From Streptomyces sp. P3 (GTDB lineage: Bacteria > Actinomycetota > Actinomycetes > Streptomycetales > Streptomycetaceae), in contig NZ_CP028369.1 of NCBI RefSeq assembly GCF_003032475.1, positions 2,232,001-2,296,000 of the forward strand: a DNA stretch of 64,000 bases. Reading direction: 5' to 3'. The notes under the pieces were generated by a model. The model did no database searches. It saw nothing but the letters and a program-made list of their open reading frames with translations, and was not told the origin of the DNA. This document shows, piece after piece, positions 26,145-34,855 of this stretch. The first letter of the stretch is position 1; each line of letters begins with the position of its first letter. The translations under genes and the position numbers were made by a program.

Positions 26145-26927
26145 CTACGGCTCCACGGTCGCCAGGAATCGTGCCAGGACCTCGTTGAACTCCGTCGGCC
26201 GTTCCAGGTTCGGCAGGTGGGCGGCGCCCCCGACGACGTGCAGCTCGGAGTGCGGGAGCAGGGCGTGCATCGCCTCCGCGTCCGACACCGGCGTGTACGC
26301 GTCGTCCTCGCCGACCACGACCAGGGCGGGCACGGCGACCCGGGTCAGCAGGGGCCGGTAGTCGGGGCGTTCGGCCCGGCCGCGCAGGGCCGCCGCGGCG
26401 CCCTCCGGGTCGGTGGACGTCATCATGCGGTGGACGTGCGCCTTTACCTCGGGGTGCGCGGTGGGGGCGACCATCTTCTCCAGCACCTCGTTCGCGTAGC
26501 CGCGCATGCCCTCGGCGAGCAGACGGTCCGCCATGTCGTTGCGCGCCAGCCGACCGCCGGTGGTCTCCGGGGCGGGGGAGGTGTCGGCCAGGACCAGGCC
26601 GCGGACGCGGTCGCCGAAGCGGGCGCAGCACTCCATCGCGATCTGGCCGCCCATCGACAGACCGGCCAGGACGAAGGTCTCCGCCTTCAGGTCGTCGAGC
26701 AGTTCCTCCAGGTCCTCGGCGAAGCGGGAGAGCGGGGTGACTCCGGGGACCACCGGGGACGCGCCGTAGCCGCGCAGGTCGGGGGCGATCACCCGGCGGG
26801 AGGAGGAGAACGCCTCGATCTGCGGGGCCCACATGGTGCGGTCGAAGGGGTGGCCGTGGACGAGGACGAGGGGGAGCGCCTGAGGCGTATCCGCTCCTTT
26901 GTCCTCGTATGCGAGGAAGGGTGCCAT
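26145..26927 (-). CDS. alpha/beta-hydrolase
   Basis: The 260-residue cytosolic hydrolase has VLVHGHPFDRTMW (oxyanion hole), the nucleophile elbow GLSMGG, a lid (about 125-190) and the remaining triad members in GEDDAYTP (Asp) and GAAHLPN (His). Substrate cannot be deduced. A TACCGT box six bases before the ATG suggests a leaderless transcript. It is divergent from a MocR-type regulator with paired direct repeats between, so it is the likely regulatory target of that protein. Confidence 0.9.
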   Translation of the reverse strand: MAPFLAYEDKGADTPQALPLVLVHGHPFDRTMWAPQIEAFSSSRRVIAPDLRGYGASPVVPGVTPLSRFAEDLEELLDDLKAETFVLAGLSMGGQIAMECCARFGDRVRGLVLADTSPAPETTGGRLARNDMADRLLAEGMRGYANEVLEKMVAPTAHPEVKAHVHRMMTSTDPEGAAAALRGRAERPDYRPLLTRVAVPALVVVGEDDAYTPVSDAEAMHALLPHSELHVVGGAAHLPNLERPTEFNEVLARFLATVEP

Positions 26928-26933
26928 GCGGCG

Positions 26934-26939
26934 ACGGTA
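26934..26939 (-). promoter_or_regulatory. -10 box for leaderless hydrolase transcript
   Basis: Minus-strand TACCGT is followed by six bases and the ATG. No Shine-Dalgarno sequence is visible. Confidence 0.4.
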
Positions 26940-26953
26940 GGTCGGTCCCGCCG

Positions 26954-26991
26954 CTCGGTGCAATAAGATCTTTGCTCTCGGTGCAATGAGA
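26954..26991. promoter_or_regulatory. two direct repeats, likely MocR operator
   Basis: CTCGGTGCAATAAGA (26954) and CTCGGTGCAATGAGA (26977) differ by one base and are 23 bp apart, two helical turns, in the same orientation. Tandem direct repeats, not palindromes, are the usual site of MocR/PdxR-type GntR regulators. They lie between the divergent hydrolase and regulator. Confidence 0.65.
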
Positions 26992-27053
26992 GCCTGCGGC
27001 GTCGATGGCGTCATCGGCTCGCCGGCGCCCTCTCGAGGAAGGTCCGTGTTCCG

Positions 27054-28427
27054 ATGACCGACTTCCGGTCGATCGCCGACCGCATCGCCGACGACATCGC
27101 CGCCGGACGGCTGCGTCCCGGCCAACGGCTGCCCCCGCAGCGGTGGTTCGCCCGACGGCACCGCATCGCGCCGTCGACGGCCGGGCGGGTGTACGGCGAA
27201 CTCGTGCGGCGCGGGCTGGTGGTGGGCGAGGTGGGACGGGGCACCTTCGTGCGGGCCGCGCCGCCGCCCGCGCAGGGGCGGGCGCTGGTCGAGACGGCCA
27301 CCGTCGCACCCGTCAACCTCGAGCTCAACTACCCTTCCGCGCCCGGCCAGTCGGAACTGCTCGCCCCGGTGCTCGCGCCGCTGCTGCGGCCCGACGTGCT
27401 GGCCGAGGCGCTGGGTCCGGGCGCCGCCGACGGCACGCCGGCCGCCCGCGAGGCCGCCGCCCGGCTGCTCGCCGTCCCCGGCTGGCGGCCGGAGCCGGAC
27501 CGGTTCCTCTTCACGGGCAACGCCCGCCAGGCCATCGCCGCCGCGCTCGCCTCGCTGGTCCGGCCGGGCGGCCGGGTCGGGGTGGAGGAGCTGACGTATC
27601 CGCTGGTCAAGGAGATCGCCGCGCGGCTGGGCGTGGTGCTCGTGCCGCTCGACGGAGACGCGGAAGGCGTGCGGCCCGACGCGATCGCCGCCGCCCACCG
27701 CACGGCTCCCCTCTCCGCGCTCTACCTCCAGCCGACGCTCCACAACCCGACGTCCTCGACCACGGGCGAGGGTCGCAGGCGTGAACTCGGGCTGCTCGCG
27801 GTCGGGTTGGGGCTGCCCGTCGTCGAGGACCGCATCTGGTCCTTCCTGCACCCGGACGCCGTGCCGCTCGCCGTACACGCACCCGGGCTCGTCCACGTGG
27901 TGGACGGGCTGTCCAAACGGGTCGCGCCGGGACTGGCCGTCGGCTTCCTCGTCGTGCCGGAGCACCGGACCCGGGAGGTGGCGGCCGCGGTCCGGTCCGG
28001 CGGGTGGAGCGCGGGGCGGTTCGCCGTGGAGGCGGCCGTGCGGTGGGCGCGGGAGGGCGTGGTGCGGCAGCTCGTCGAGCGCAAGCGGGAAGACGCCGCA
28101 CGTCGGCAGGCGATCCTCGGCGAGCACCTCGACGGGTTCGCCGTCCGCACCGATCCACATGCCTACTACGCCTGGTGGGAGCTGCCCGCGCCGTGGCGGG
28201 CGGACGCCTTCACGGCCGCGGCCGCCGCCCACGGCATCGCCGTCACCCCCGGCACCGCCTTCGCGGTGGACCCGCACCGCACCCCGGACGCCGTCCGGCT
28301 CGGACTCGCCTCGCCCCCGGAGCGGGAACTCGCGCGGGCGCTGCGGGTGCTGGCCGGCGTCGCGGCGGGCGGTCCTGCGGCGGGCGGTCCTGGGGCGGGC
28401 CGTCCTGCGGCGAGCGGGATGGGCTGA
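27054..28427 (+). CDS. MocR-type GntR regulator with aminotransferase domain
   Basis: The 457-residue protein joins a GntR winged helix (about 1-68: GRLRPGQRLPPQRWFARRH, YGELVRRGLVVGEVGRGTFV) to a fold-type-I aminotransferase-like domain (about 85-440). The PLP-binding lysine is intact in GLSKRVAPG (Lys288), with VEDRIW (Asp259) contacting the pyridine ring. MocR proteins use PLP or its amino-acid adducts as effector and often regulate a divergent gene; here that is the alpha/beta-hydrolase. The C-terminus ends in a Gly/Ala/Pro repeat that merges into a repetitive 3' spacer. Confidence 0.94.
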   Translation: MTDFRSIADRIADDIAAGRLRPGQRLPPQRWFARRHRIAPSTAGRVYGELVRRGLVVGEVGRGTFVRAAPPPAQGRALVETATVAPVNLELNYPSAPGQSELLAPVLAPLLRPDVLAEALGPGAADGTPAAREAAARLLAVPGWRPEPDRFLFTGNARQAIAAALASLVRPGGRVGVEELTYPLVKEIAARLGVVLVPLDGDAEGVRPDAIAAAHRTAPLSALYLQPTLHNPTSSTTGEGRRRELGLLAVGLGLPVVEDRIWSFLHPDAVPLAVHAPGLVHVVDGLSKRVAPGLAVGFLVVPEHRTREVAAAVRSGGWSAGRFAVEAAVRWAREGVVRQLVERKREDAARRQAILGEHLDGFAVRTDPHAYYAWWELPAPWRADAFTAAAAAHGIAVTPGTAFAVDPHRTPDAVRLGLASPPERELARALRVLAGVAAGGPAAGGPGAGRPAASGMG

Positions 28428-28773
28428 GCCGGACCGAACCGAGTCGGATCGAACCGGACTGACCCGACCCGACCCGAATCGAACCGGATCGAACCGGATC
28501 GGATCGGATCGGATCGGGCTTGGCCGGACGGGATACCGGACCGGCGGGTTGCCGGAGCGGACGGGTTACGGGACCGGAAGGGATACCGGACCGGACGGGT
28601 TACCGGACCGGACCGGCCTGCCGCGGACGTGTCCGTCCCCGGCCCGCGGCTCGAACGTCGCCGCGAGCCGCGTCGCCCTGCCCGTGCCGCCCCGGTGCGG
28701 GTTTCCGCGCGTGCGCGTCGCCCCGCGCCGTGTCGCCCTCCGGTCGGGGCAGGGCCCACTACGCCCCGGGTGG
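28428..28773. repeat. GGATCGAACC / GGACCGGA low-complexity spacer
   Basis: After the MocR stop, about 200 bp (28428-28625) consist of short repeats such as GAACCGGATC, GGATCGGATC and GGGATACCGGACCGGAC; the remaining 150 bp show no gene or clear hairpin. The composition resembles 1985-2160, suggesting slippage-generated filler. Confidence 0.7.
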
Positions 28774-29706
28774 TCACACCCTGACGTGTGTCGGCTCCGG
28801 AGGCGGTGCCGGGGCGGACGTCGTGGCGGGGGCCACGGGGTGTCGCCGGTGTCGCAGGAGACGGGCCAGGGGGGATTCGGGGCGGCTGAGCCAGGTCGCG
28901 GCGGCCACCGTCAGGCCCAGCGCCAGCAGCAGCCAGGAGGCCGTGCGCAGGGTGGCGGTGAGGGCGTCGTAGACCGCGCCGGCGGCCGGCCGGTGCGCCT
29001 CGTCGGGGAGGTCGTCGAGGGTCAGACGGCGGCCGAGGGCGATCGCGAGGCCGAGGAACGCGCCGCCGAGCGCGGTGCCGAGGGCGGTCGCCGTGACGGC
29101 CCGGCGGCGGCAGGACGCCACCGCGATGCCCGACACGCCGAACACGACGGCCGCCAGAGGCAGCCAGAAGCCTGCGATGTCGAGCACGTGGTAGCCCCTC
29201 CGGAGTGCGGCCAGGTCGTGGGACGGGAGCAGTGCCACCTGCGTGTGCTCGACGGGGATCCGTGCGGCGAACGACACGTGATCCAGCGTCAGTCGCTGCT
29301 TGAGGGGCGTGGTGACGGTCGCCAGGTCCACGGTGACGGGACGTCCGTCGCGGCCGGCCCGGTCGTCCTGGAGCGCCCGCATGACCGCCGTGTGCGCCGC
29401 CTCGTTGCCCGCGTCCCACGCGGTGCGGTAGGCGCGGGTCGCGGTGAACGAGCGGAACGCGTCGCGCAGGAAGAGCGGGTTCATCCCGGCCTCGCGCGCC
29501 ATTTCGTCGCTCACCGTGTCGGCGACGGCGTCCCGGACGCCGGGGTCGGAGGCCAGCGGCGCCATCGTGGTGACGTAACTGCGCGTGTCGGTGAGGCCGT
29601 ACGCGACCCAGGCCGCGAGTGCGCCGAACGGCACGAGCAGGCAGCACAGGGCGATGAGGGCGGCCGAGAGAGCGGTCCGCAGGCTTCGGGACACGCCTTC
29701 AGGCAA
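28774..29706 (-). CDS. integral membrane protein of unknown function
   Basis: The 310-residue protein has one N-terminal helix (about 11-37), a long extracytoplasmic domain (about 38-185: DTRSYVTTMAPLASDPGVRDAVADTV, REAGMNPLFLRDAFRSF, RIPVEHTQVALLP, in part) and three to four C-terminal helices (about 185-285), then a Pro/Ala tail. This layout is common among Streptomyces hypothetical membrane proteins. The start is unclear: TTG at 29706 is the first in frame, GTG at 29694 is possible, and neither has a well-spaced ribosome site. It diverges from an SH3-like secreted protein. Confidence 0.78.
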   Translation of the reverse strand: MPEGVSRSLRTALSAALIALCCLLVPFGALAAWVAYGLTDTRSYVTTMAPLASDPGVRDAVADTVSDEMAREAGMNPLFLRDAFRSFTATRAYRTAWDAGNEAAHTAVMRALQDDRAGRDGRPVTVDLATVTTPLKQRLTLDHVSFAARIPVEHTQVALLPSHDLAALRRGYHVLDIAGFWLPLAAVVFGVSGIAVASCRRRAVTATALGTALGGAFLGLAIALGRRLTLDDLPDEAHRPAAGAVYDALTATLRTASWLLLALGLTVAAATWLSRPESPLARLLRHRRHPVAPATTSAPAPPPEPTHVRV

Positions 29707-29827
29707 CGGGCCCGGGGTGGGGAGCGCGAGCCCATGACGGCCGTACGGGTGGCGTCCCGGTCATGCCCTCCGGTGGAGGGTTCACCCGAACGGGTGTTTC
29801 CTGGTTCTGGGGAGAAGGAGGCCGATC

Positions 29828-30361
29828 ATGCGCACCACTGTGGCCCTGCGGACCCTTGCCGCGGCCCTGCTCGCCGGCGGCTCCCTCGCCGTCGCGACGA
29901 GCGGCGCCACCGCCGCGCCGGCCCCGCCCACCAGCGGCGGCGGCGACGATCCGGTTCGGGGCACCGTCGTCTCGCGTACCGAGCTGAACGTGCGACAGGA
30001 ACCCACGGCCCACGCGCCGGTCGTGGCGGCGCTCGCGCCCGGCAGCCAGGACCTGGTGCAGTGCAGGGTCAAGGGCCAGAGCGTGAACGGCGACCCGGAC
30101 TGGTACTGGCTCTACGGCGCCCAGGGCTGGGCGAGCGCCGCCTTCGTGGACGTCGGTCGCGCTCACGTGCCCGACTGCGCCGACCCGTGCCCGCGGTGGA
30201 AGGACGGCGACTGGACGAACTGGGACGACCCGTTCACCGACAGTTCGTTCAGTGTGTCGGGCTCCGGGTCGTTCAGCTTCTCCGGCACCTGGAGCTTCAG
30301 TGCCTCCGGGACGTCAGAAGCCTCGTCGGACGGCTGGGAGTGGGTACCGGCCGGCCGATGA
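29828..30361 (+). CDS. secreted SH3-like domain protein
   Basis: The 177-residue exported protein has a signal peptide (about 1-31, cleavage near ATAAPAP), a bacterial SH3-like domain (about 45-118: TELNVRQEPTAHAP, WYWLYGAQGWASAAFVD) and a Ser/Gly/Phe-rich C-terminal tail (SGSGSFSFSGTWSFS). Such domains bind cell-wall components. The cysteine pair CADPC may form a disulphide. An excellent GGAGG precedes the ATG, and a perfect hairpin follows the stop. Confidence 0.88.
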   Translation: MRTTVALRTLAAALLAGGSLAVATSGATAAPAPPTSGGGDDPVRGTVVSRTELNVRQEPTAHAPVVAALAPGSQDLVQCRVKGQSVNGDPDWYWLYGAQGWASAAFVDVGRAHVPDCADPCPRWKDGDWTNWDDPFTDSSFSVSGSGSFSFSGTWSFSASGTSEASSDGWEWVPAGR

Positions 30362-30380
30362 GTGGAGGGATGAGGGAAGA

Positions 30381-30414
30381 CCCGGGCCCCGGCGGAACAC
30401 CGCCGGGGCCCGGG
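30381..30414. terminator. hairpin between convergent genes
   Basis: CCCGGGCCCCGGCGG and its exact complement form a 15-bp stem with loop AACA between the SH3 gene (ends 30361) and the convergent membrane protein (ends 30446). Confidence 0.88.
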
Positions 30415-30445
30415 CGCGAGTGTGTCCGCCCCTCCTGCGGACCTC

Positions 30446-30892
30446 CTAGCGGATGCGGTTTCCGTCCACGTCCTCGCGCGTGTAGAAGCGGAAGAACAGC
30501 GCCGCGAAGGTGGACGCCGCCACCGCCAGCGCCCAGCCGGTCGACCGCAGCACACTCGCGCCGGTCTCGCTGTACAGGAAGCCGAAGGCGCAGCCGGCGA
30601 ACACCGCCCACAGCAGGGCGTGCAGTTCGCGCCGCAACCGCGGGGCGACGGCGTGCACCCCCGTCCAGAGCGCCGCGAACGCGAACGCGCTCACGAAGCC
30701 GAGCAGGAGGTTCCAGCCGGTGATGGGGCCTCCGGCGCGGTTGTTGGCCGCGACCCAGTAGCCGTAGACGAGACCCAGTCCCACGGCTGTCGTCCATTCC
30801 GCGGCCCGGTGGGTCCGTTCGCTGAATACGTCGGGTGTGCGGGTCGGTGCCGACCGGGTCCGTACGCCTGACGCGGGTGCCGCATGAGCCAT
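30446..30892 (-). CDS. small integral membrane protein
   Basis: The 148-residue protein has an N-terminal cytosolic stretch and four hydrophobic helices (about 33-48, 56-80, 88-108, 112-132), including GWNLLLGFVSAFAFAALW. No family is recognised with certainty; size and shape fit uncharacterised Streptomyces membrane proteins. MAHAAPASG was chosen because AGGAG lies 10 nt upstream. The ribosome site lies beside a GAGAGGA/TCCTCTC inverted repeat (30893-30907), which could modulate initiation. Confidence 0.72.
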   Translation of the reverse strand: MAHAAPASGVRTRSAPTRTPDVFSERTHRAAEWTTAVGLGLVYGYWVAANNRAGGPITGWNLLLGFVSAFAFAALWTGVHAVAPRLRRELHALLWAVFAGCAFGFLYSETGASVLRSTGWALAVAASTFAALFFRFYTREDVDGNRIR

Positions 30893-31154
30893 GAGAGGAC
30901 TCCTCTCTCCTCGCCCCTGCCTTCCAGGGCACACCTGGCCGGGAGCGGTGGCAAGTCGGGTGCACGGAGTACGTGCGCCGGGCCGTGCGCCGGACCGGCG
31001 CGCCGGACTGCAGGCCGGCTCCCGTGCCGGGCCGGGCCTGCCGGTCCGCGGCGGGCGACGAAGGCCCCGTATGGGGAGGTTTGCAGTCCTGAGGCCCCCC
31101 TTCGCAGCAGCAGCGGTTACGGTGCTGAGGTACGTGATCGACAGGGGAGGGGAC

Positions 31155-32930
31155 ATGCGGGAGGGGACCATGCCCGGAACCGTGCTGCTGCTCGCGGCCT
31201 CGCCCAGGGGCAAGGGGTGTCTGGTCGACGCGGCCTCCGTGCTCCCCGTGCTGGCGGCCGTGCCGCCTCCCGTGCTGGCCGGCGCCGACACCGCGAACGT
31301 CGTCGAACTCGCCGATCCGCTGGAGCCGCAGGCCGTGCTCACCCGGCTGCGGGCCGCCGCGGCCGCACCGGGCCCGCTGACCCTGTTCGTGGCGGGGCAG
31401 CTGCAGCTCGACCGGCGGCAGCGGCTGCCGCATCTGGCGCTCGCCCGGACGACGCCCTCCACCGTGCGCTACACCGGGTTCCCCTGGCACTGGTTCCGGG
31501 AGGAGCTGCGGCTGCGGGCGGCCGGGTCCACGACGGCCGTGCTCGATCTCCGCGCGGACCCGGAAACCTGGCAGTGGCTGCGCGCCAACCCGCTGGACTG
31601 CGGGCCCGCCACCGCCGTCTACGGACGGATCGGGCCGCCACCGGGCCGGCGGGAGGTCGCCGCGCCGACGTACATGAAGGCGGTGGCGACGATACTGCGC
31701 AGCGGGGGCCGTCCGGCGATCGAACGGCTGCACCAGGCGGCGCTGACCCGGATCGCCGGGGACGGTGAGGTCGGCGACCTGGTGCTCTCGGGTTCAGCCT
31801 CCCCGGTAGCCCCGGTAGCCCCGGTAGCCCCGGTCCCAGGGGGCCCGGTCGTGCCAGGGGGCCCGGTCGCGCCGGTCGCCCCGGAGAGCGGGGTCCGGCC
31901 CACGTCCTTCGTCGCGCCGCCGGCCACTGCTGTCCCCGCAGCCCCCGGTGTTCCCGCAGTCCCCCGCGTACCGGCTGGTTCCGTCGTCCCCGCCGCGCCG
32001 GTGGGCTCGGTCGCCCTGGCGGGCTCCGCCGTGCCTGTCGCCCCCGCCGTGCCTGTCGTTCCGGTGGGCTCGGTCGCGCCGGTCGGCTCGGTCGCGCCGG
32101 GCACCCCGGGGCTGCCCGTCGGCTCTGCCGCGCCCGTCTCCGGCACGCCCGCCGACTCGGCTGTAGCCACCGCCTCGGCCGGACCGGCGGCACACCCGGT
32201 GCCCGCCGCTTCCGCGTCCGCCGCGCCCGCCGACTCGGCTGTGCCCACTGCCTCCGCCTCCGTCGTGCCCGAGCCCGTCCGCTCTGTTCACGCCGGGTCA
32301 CACGTGTCCGTGGTGCCCGCCGCCGTCGCCCCTGCACCGCAGGCCGCCGCACCGCAGGCCGTACCCCCCGTCCCCGCCGCGCACGTCGAGCTCCGGGTGC
32401 CCACAGCCCCAGCGACCGTGTCCCCCGCGACCCCCCGCCCCCGGATGCCCTCCCCGGTGCCCGGTGGGGAGGGGCAGTCCCGGGGTGGGCGGGAGAGGCG
32501 CGACCTCGATCCGCACGCCGCCATCTCCACCGCCGTCCGGTCCGGACGGCACGCCGACGCGGACGTTCTCGCCGCGGGGCTGGAGCACGCAGCCGCCGCG
32601 TCGTACGGGTCCGGGTCCGAGGAGGCGTTGCACTGGGCCGAGGTGCGCGCGGACCTGGCGATGTTCGCGGGGGACGCCGAGCGCAGCTGCCGTACCTGGA
32701 TGACGGTCGCCTTCGCCCGGCTGGAAGCCGGGCAGTCGGCCGACGCGCCCGCCGTGGAGGCGGCGGCCGACCGGGCGCACCACCAGTGGGGGCGGATCCC
32801 CGACGTGGCGCGGGCCCGGGCGCTGGGGCGGGCGATCGCGGAGTTGCGGGCCCGGGTCCCGGGCCGGCGTGAGGGTGCGCTGGACCACGTCCAGCGACAG
32901 TTGCGGCAGCTGCAGACGACCCCTGGGTGA
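31155..32930 (+). CDS. unknown protein: degenerate caspase-like N-domain, long Pro/Val/Ala linker, helical C-domain
   Basis: The 591-residue protein has a globular N-terminal domain (about 8-210), about 280 residues of [20 protein letters not shown] repeats, and an alpha-helical C-terminal domain (about 496-591: [43 protein letters not shown] in part). In the N-domain, [13 protein letters not shown] (Gln82) and [13 protein letters not shown] (Asp131) fall where caspase-like peptidases have the GHG and DxCxSG catalytic strands, but His and Cys are absent. That suggests an inactive caspase-fold sensor; this is fold-pattern inference only. GGGAGGGG precedes the ATG. It is followed by a small convergent peptide gene and an XRE-TPR regulator. 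Confidence 0.72.
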   Translation: MREGTMPGTVLLLAASPRGKGCLVDAASVLPVLAAVPPPVLAGADTANVVELADPLEPQAVLTRLRAAAAAPGPLTLFVAGQLQLDRRQRLPHLALARTTPSTVRYTGFPWHWFREELRLRAAGSTTAVLDLRADPETWQWLRANPLDCGPATAVYGRIGPPPGRREVAAPTYMKAVATILRSGGRPAIERLHQAALTRIAGDGEVGDLVLSGSASPVAPVAPVAPVPGGPVVPGGPVAPVAPESGVRPTSFVAPPATAVPAAPGVPAVPRVPAGSVVPAAPVGSVALAGSAVPVAPAVPVVPVGSVAPVGSVAPGTPGLPVGSAAPVSGTPADSAVATASAGPAAHPVPAASASAAPADSAVPTASASVVPEPVRSVHAGSHVSVVPAAVAPAPQAAAPQAVPPVPAAHVELRVPTAPATVSPATPRPRMPSPVPGGEGQSRGGRERRDLDPHAAISTAVRSGRHADADVLAAGLEHAAAASYGSGSEEALHWAEVRADLAMFAGDAERSCRTWMTVAFARLEAGQSADAPAVEAAADRAHHQWGRIPDVARARALGRAIAELRARVPGRREGALDHVQRQLRQLQTTPG

Positions 32931-32954
32931 ACCGCTTCTCGCCCGGCCCCGGTG

Positions 32955-33149
32955 TCAGCGGTGGTCGGCCGCGTCCTGCTGGGCCGTCGACGGGGACGGA
33001 GCCGTGTCGGTGGTGGCGGCCGGGCCCGCGTTGGCGGCGGCGACCAGGGCGGTGACGGTCAGCAGTGCGGCCGCGAGGGCTCTCGCATAGGGCGCGGAGG
33101 GGCGTGCGGAGGGGCGTGCCGAAGGGTGCGCGGAGGGAGTTCCGGACAC
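32955..33149 (-). CDS. small exported or membrane peptide
   Basis: The 64-residue frame has a Ser/Pro/Arg-rich N-terminus, a hydrophobic helix (about 23-40, ALAAALLTVTALVAAANA) with an AxA cleavage site, and a Thr/Ala/Gln/Asp tail. GTG start is preceded by GAGG. It is divergent from the XRE-TPR regulator across an 86-bp promoter region containing a palindrome. Codon bias is as in real genes. It may be a signalling peptide controlled by that regulator, but this is only suggested by position. Confidence 0.6.
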   Translation of the reverse strand: MSGTPSAHPSARPSARPSAPYARALAAALLTVTALVAAANAGPAATTDTAPSPSTAQQDAADHR

Positions 33150-33195
33150 GGCTACCTCGCAACGTCGGCGACTGCGATACTCACGTCAGCACGCG

Positions 33196-33223
33196 GTTAA
33201 GCGTGCTTAACTCGCTGTTTAAC
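33196..33223. promoter_or_regulatory. GTTAAGC-GCTTAAC palindrome plus third half-site
   Basis: GTTAAGCGTGCTTAAC (33196-33211) is a perfect 7-bp inverted repeat with 2-bp centre; GTTTAAC follows at 33217. The AT-rich cores lie about 10-12 bp apart on one face of the helix, 25 bp before the XRE-TPR gene and within the divergent promoter. It is a likely autoregulatory operator. Confidence 0.6.
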
Positions 33224-33235
33224 CTAGGGGCTGGG

Positions 33236-34624
33236 ATGCTCCGACGGCAAGAGGCGCAAAGGCGCTCGGGGGAGCCGGGAGTGGTGGAGCGGGACGAACC
33301 GGAGGTCGTCGGACGCCGGGTGCAACGGTTGCGCGTCGAGCGGGGACTGACCCAGCGCCAGCTGGCCGAGCCTACCTACACCCCCGCTTATGTCTCCACG
33401 CTGGAGGCGGGCCGGGTGCGGCCCTCCGACGAGGCGCTGAAGCACCTCGCCGGGCGGCTCGGCGTCGACTTCGAGGAACTGGCGACCGGCCGGCCCGCAC
33501 GCCTCGTCACCGATCTGCGGCTGCGGCTCACCGAGGCCCAGCACGCGCTGGCCACCGGGGAGGCCGAGGAGGCGGCGCGGCGGTACCGCGCGCTGCTCAC
33601 GGAGGCCGAGCAGCACGGGCTGGACGAGGAGCAGGCCGCCGCGCTGCTCGGGCTCGGCGAGTGCGGGATCGACACCGGGGACCTGGACGCGGCCCGCGAC
33701 TTCTTCGAGCGGGCCGAGCGCTGTCTCGCCGGCGCCTCGCTGCCCGCGCGCGTCCCCGCCCTGCGCGGCCGCGCCGTCGCCCACTACCTCGCCGGCGAAC
33801 TGCGGTACGCCGTCTACCTGCTGGAGTCCACCCTCGACGAGCTCAACCGGGGCGGACTGCACGACCCTGACGCTCTCCTGCTCCTCTATGCCTCGGTCAT
33901 CGGCCCGTACATGGACATGGGGGCGGCGGCCCGTGCGGCGCAGGCGGCCGAGTTCGCCCTGGCGCTCGCGCCGCAGGTCGCCGACCCCGCGCTGGTCGCC
34001 CGGATGCACCGGTCGGTGGCCCGTACGCTGCTCGCCGAGGGGCGTCTCGCGGAGGCCGACGCCTCGCTGGCCAAGGCCGCCGAGCTGTACCGCCGGCTCC
34101 AACTGCGCACCGAACTCGCCGGCTGTCACTGGATGCGCGGCCACGTCCATGCCCAGAACGGTGAACTGGAGCGCGCCGAGGGCGAGTTGAGGCAGGCCCA
34201 GGCCATGCTCCCGGCGCAGCGCGCCGCCCTCCACCGCAGTCAGGTCGCCGTCGAGCTGGCCGACGTGCTGCACCGCCGTGGCAGGTCGGAGGAGGCCGCC
34301 GCGCTGCTGAGGGAGGTCCTCGACGACCTCTCCCCCGAGCGTGGCGCCGTGCACGCGGCCGGCGCCCACCGCCTCCTCGGCATCATCGCCGAGGACGTCC
34401 GGGACACGGAGGCGGCCGAGGAGCACTATGTGCGCGCGCTCGGCCTGCTGGAGCGCGCGGGTGCGGCAGGCGACCTCGCCGACCTGTGCCGGATGCTGGG
34501 GGACCTGCTGCGCCGCACGGGGCGGGTGGAGGCGGCCCTCGACGCGTACCGCACGGGCCTCGGCCACCGCACGTCGCCCGGGACGACGACGCTGGGCCCC
34601 GCCCCGGCACAGCCACCCCTGTAG
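33236..34624 (+). CDS. XRE-type regulator with tetratricopeptide repeats
   Basis: The 462-residue protein has a lambda-type HTH (about 24-78: RVQRLRVERGLTQRQLAEP, AYVSTLEAGRVRPSDEALK) followed by around eight TPR-like helical pairs (about 95-440, for example ARRYRALLTEAEQHG, ARDFFERAERCL, AAEHYVRALGLLERAG pattern). This is the architecture of peptide-responsive regulators (Rap-Rgg-NPR-PlcR-PrgX-like) and of many Streptomyces SARP-related proteins. The C-terminus is a disordered Pro-rich tail. GGGGCTGGG upstream is a weak ribosome site. A palindrome sits in its promoter and a small exported-peptide frame is divergent. Confidence 0.9.
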   Translation: MLRRQEAQRRSGEPGVVERDEPEVVGRRVQRLRVERGLTQRQLAEPTYTPAYVSTLEAGRVRPSDEALKHLAGRLGVDFEELATGRPARLVTDLRLRLTEAQHALATGEAEEAARRYRALLTEAEQHGLDEEQAAALLGLGECGIDTGDLDAARDFFERAERCLAGASLPARVPALRGRAVAHYLAGELRYAVYLLESTLDELNRGGLHDPDALLLLYASVIGPYMDMGAAARAAQAAEFALALAPQVADPALVARMHRSVARTLLAEGRLAEADASLAKAAELYRRLQLRTELAGCHWMRGHVHAQNGELERAEGELRQAQAMLPAQRAALHRSQVAVELADVLHRRGRSEEAAALLREVLDDLSPERGAVHAAGAHRLLGIIAEDVRDTEAAEEHYVRALGLLERAGAAGDLADLCRMLGDLLRRTGRVEAALDAYRTGLGHRTSPGTTTLGPAPAQPPL

Positions 34625-34855
34625 CTCCTCGCCCGCTCGCCTCCTCGCCCGCCCGCTTCCTGCCCCCGCTTCCTGGTTCTCCCGCTTCCTGGTCCTTCAG
34701 CTTCTTGGTCCTCCCGCCCTGCCGCCTCCCGGCTCCCCCGCCGGTCGGCCCCGCGGCTCCGAGTTTTCGCAGTGTGCCCGGGGTACTCGGCGGGCGGAGC
34801 ACGTGCCGGGCGGACGGCCGGCCGGGCGGGCGGCCCGGCGGACGGAGGTGACGGC
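34625..34855. repeat. pyrimidine-rich spacer (CCTCGCCCGC, CTTCCTGGT units)
   Basis: The spacer begins with imperfect CTCGCCCGC copies and three CGCTTCCTG units (34662-34720), an almost pure C/T strand. It ends with GGGCGGGCGG runs and the GGAGG of the ANTAR gene. No gene is visible. Confidence 0.55.
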
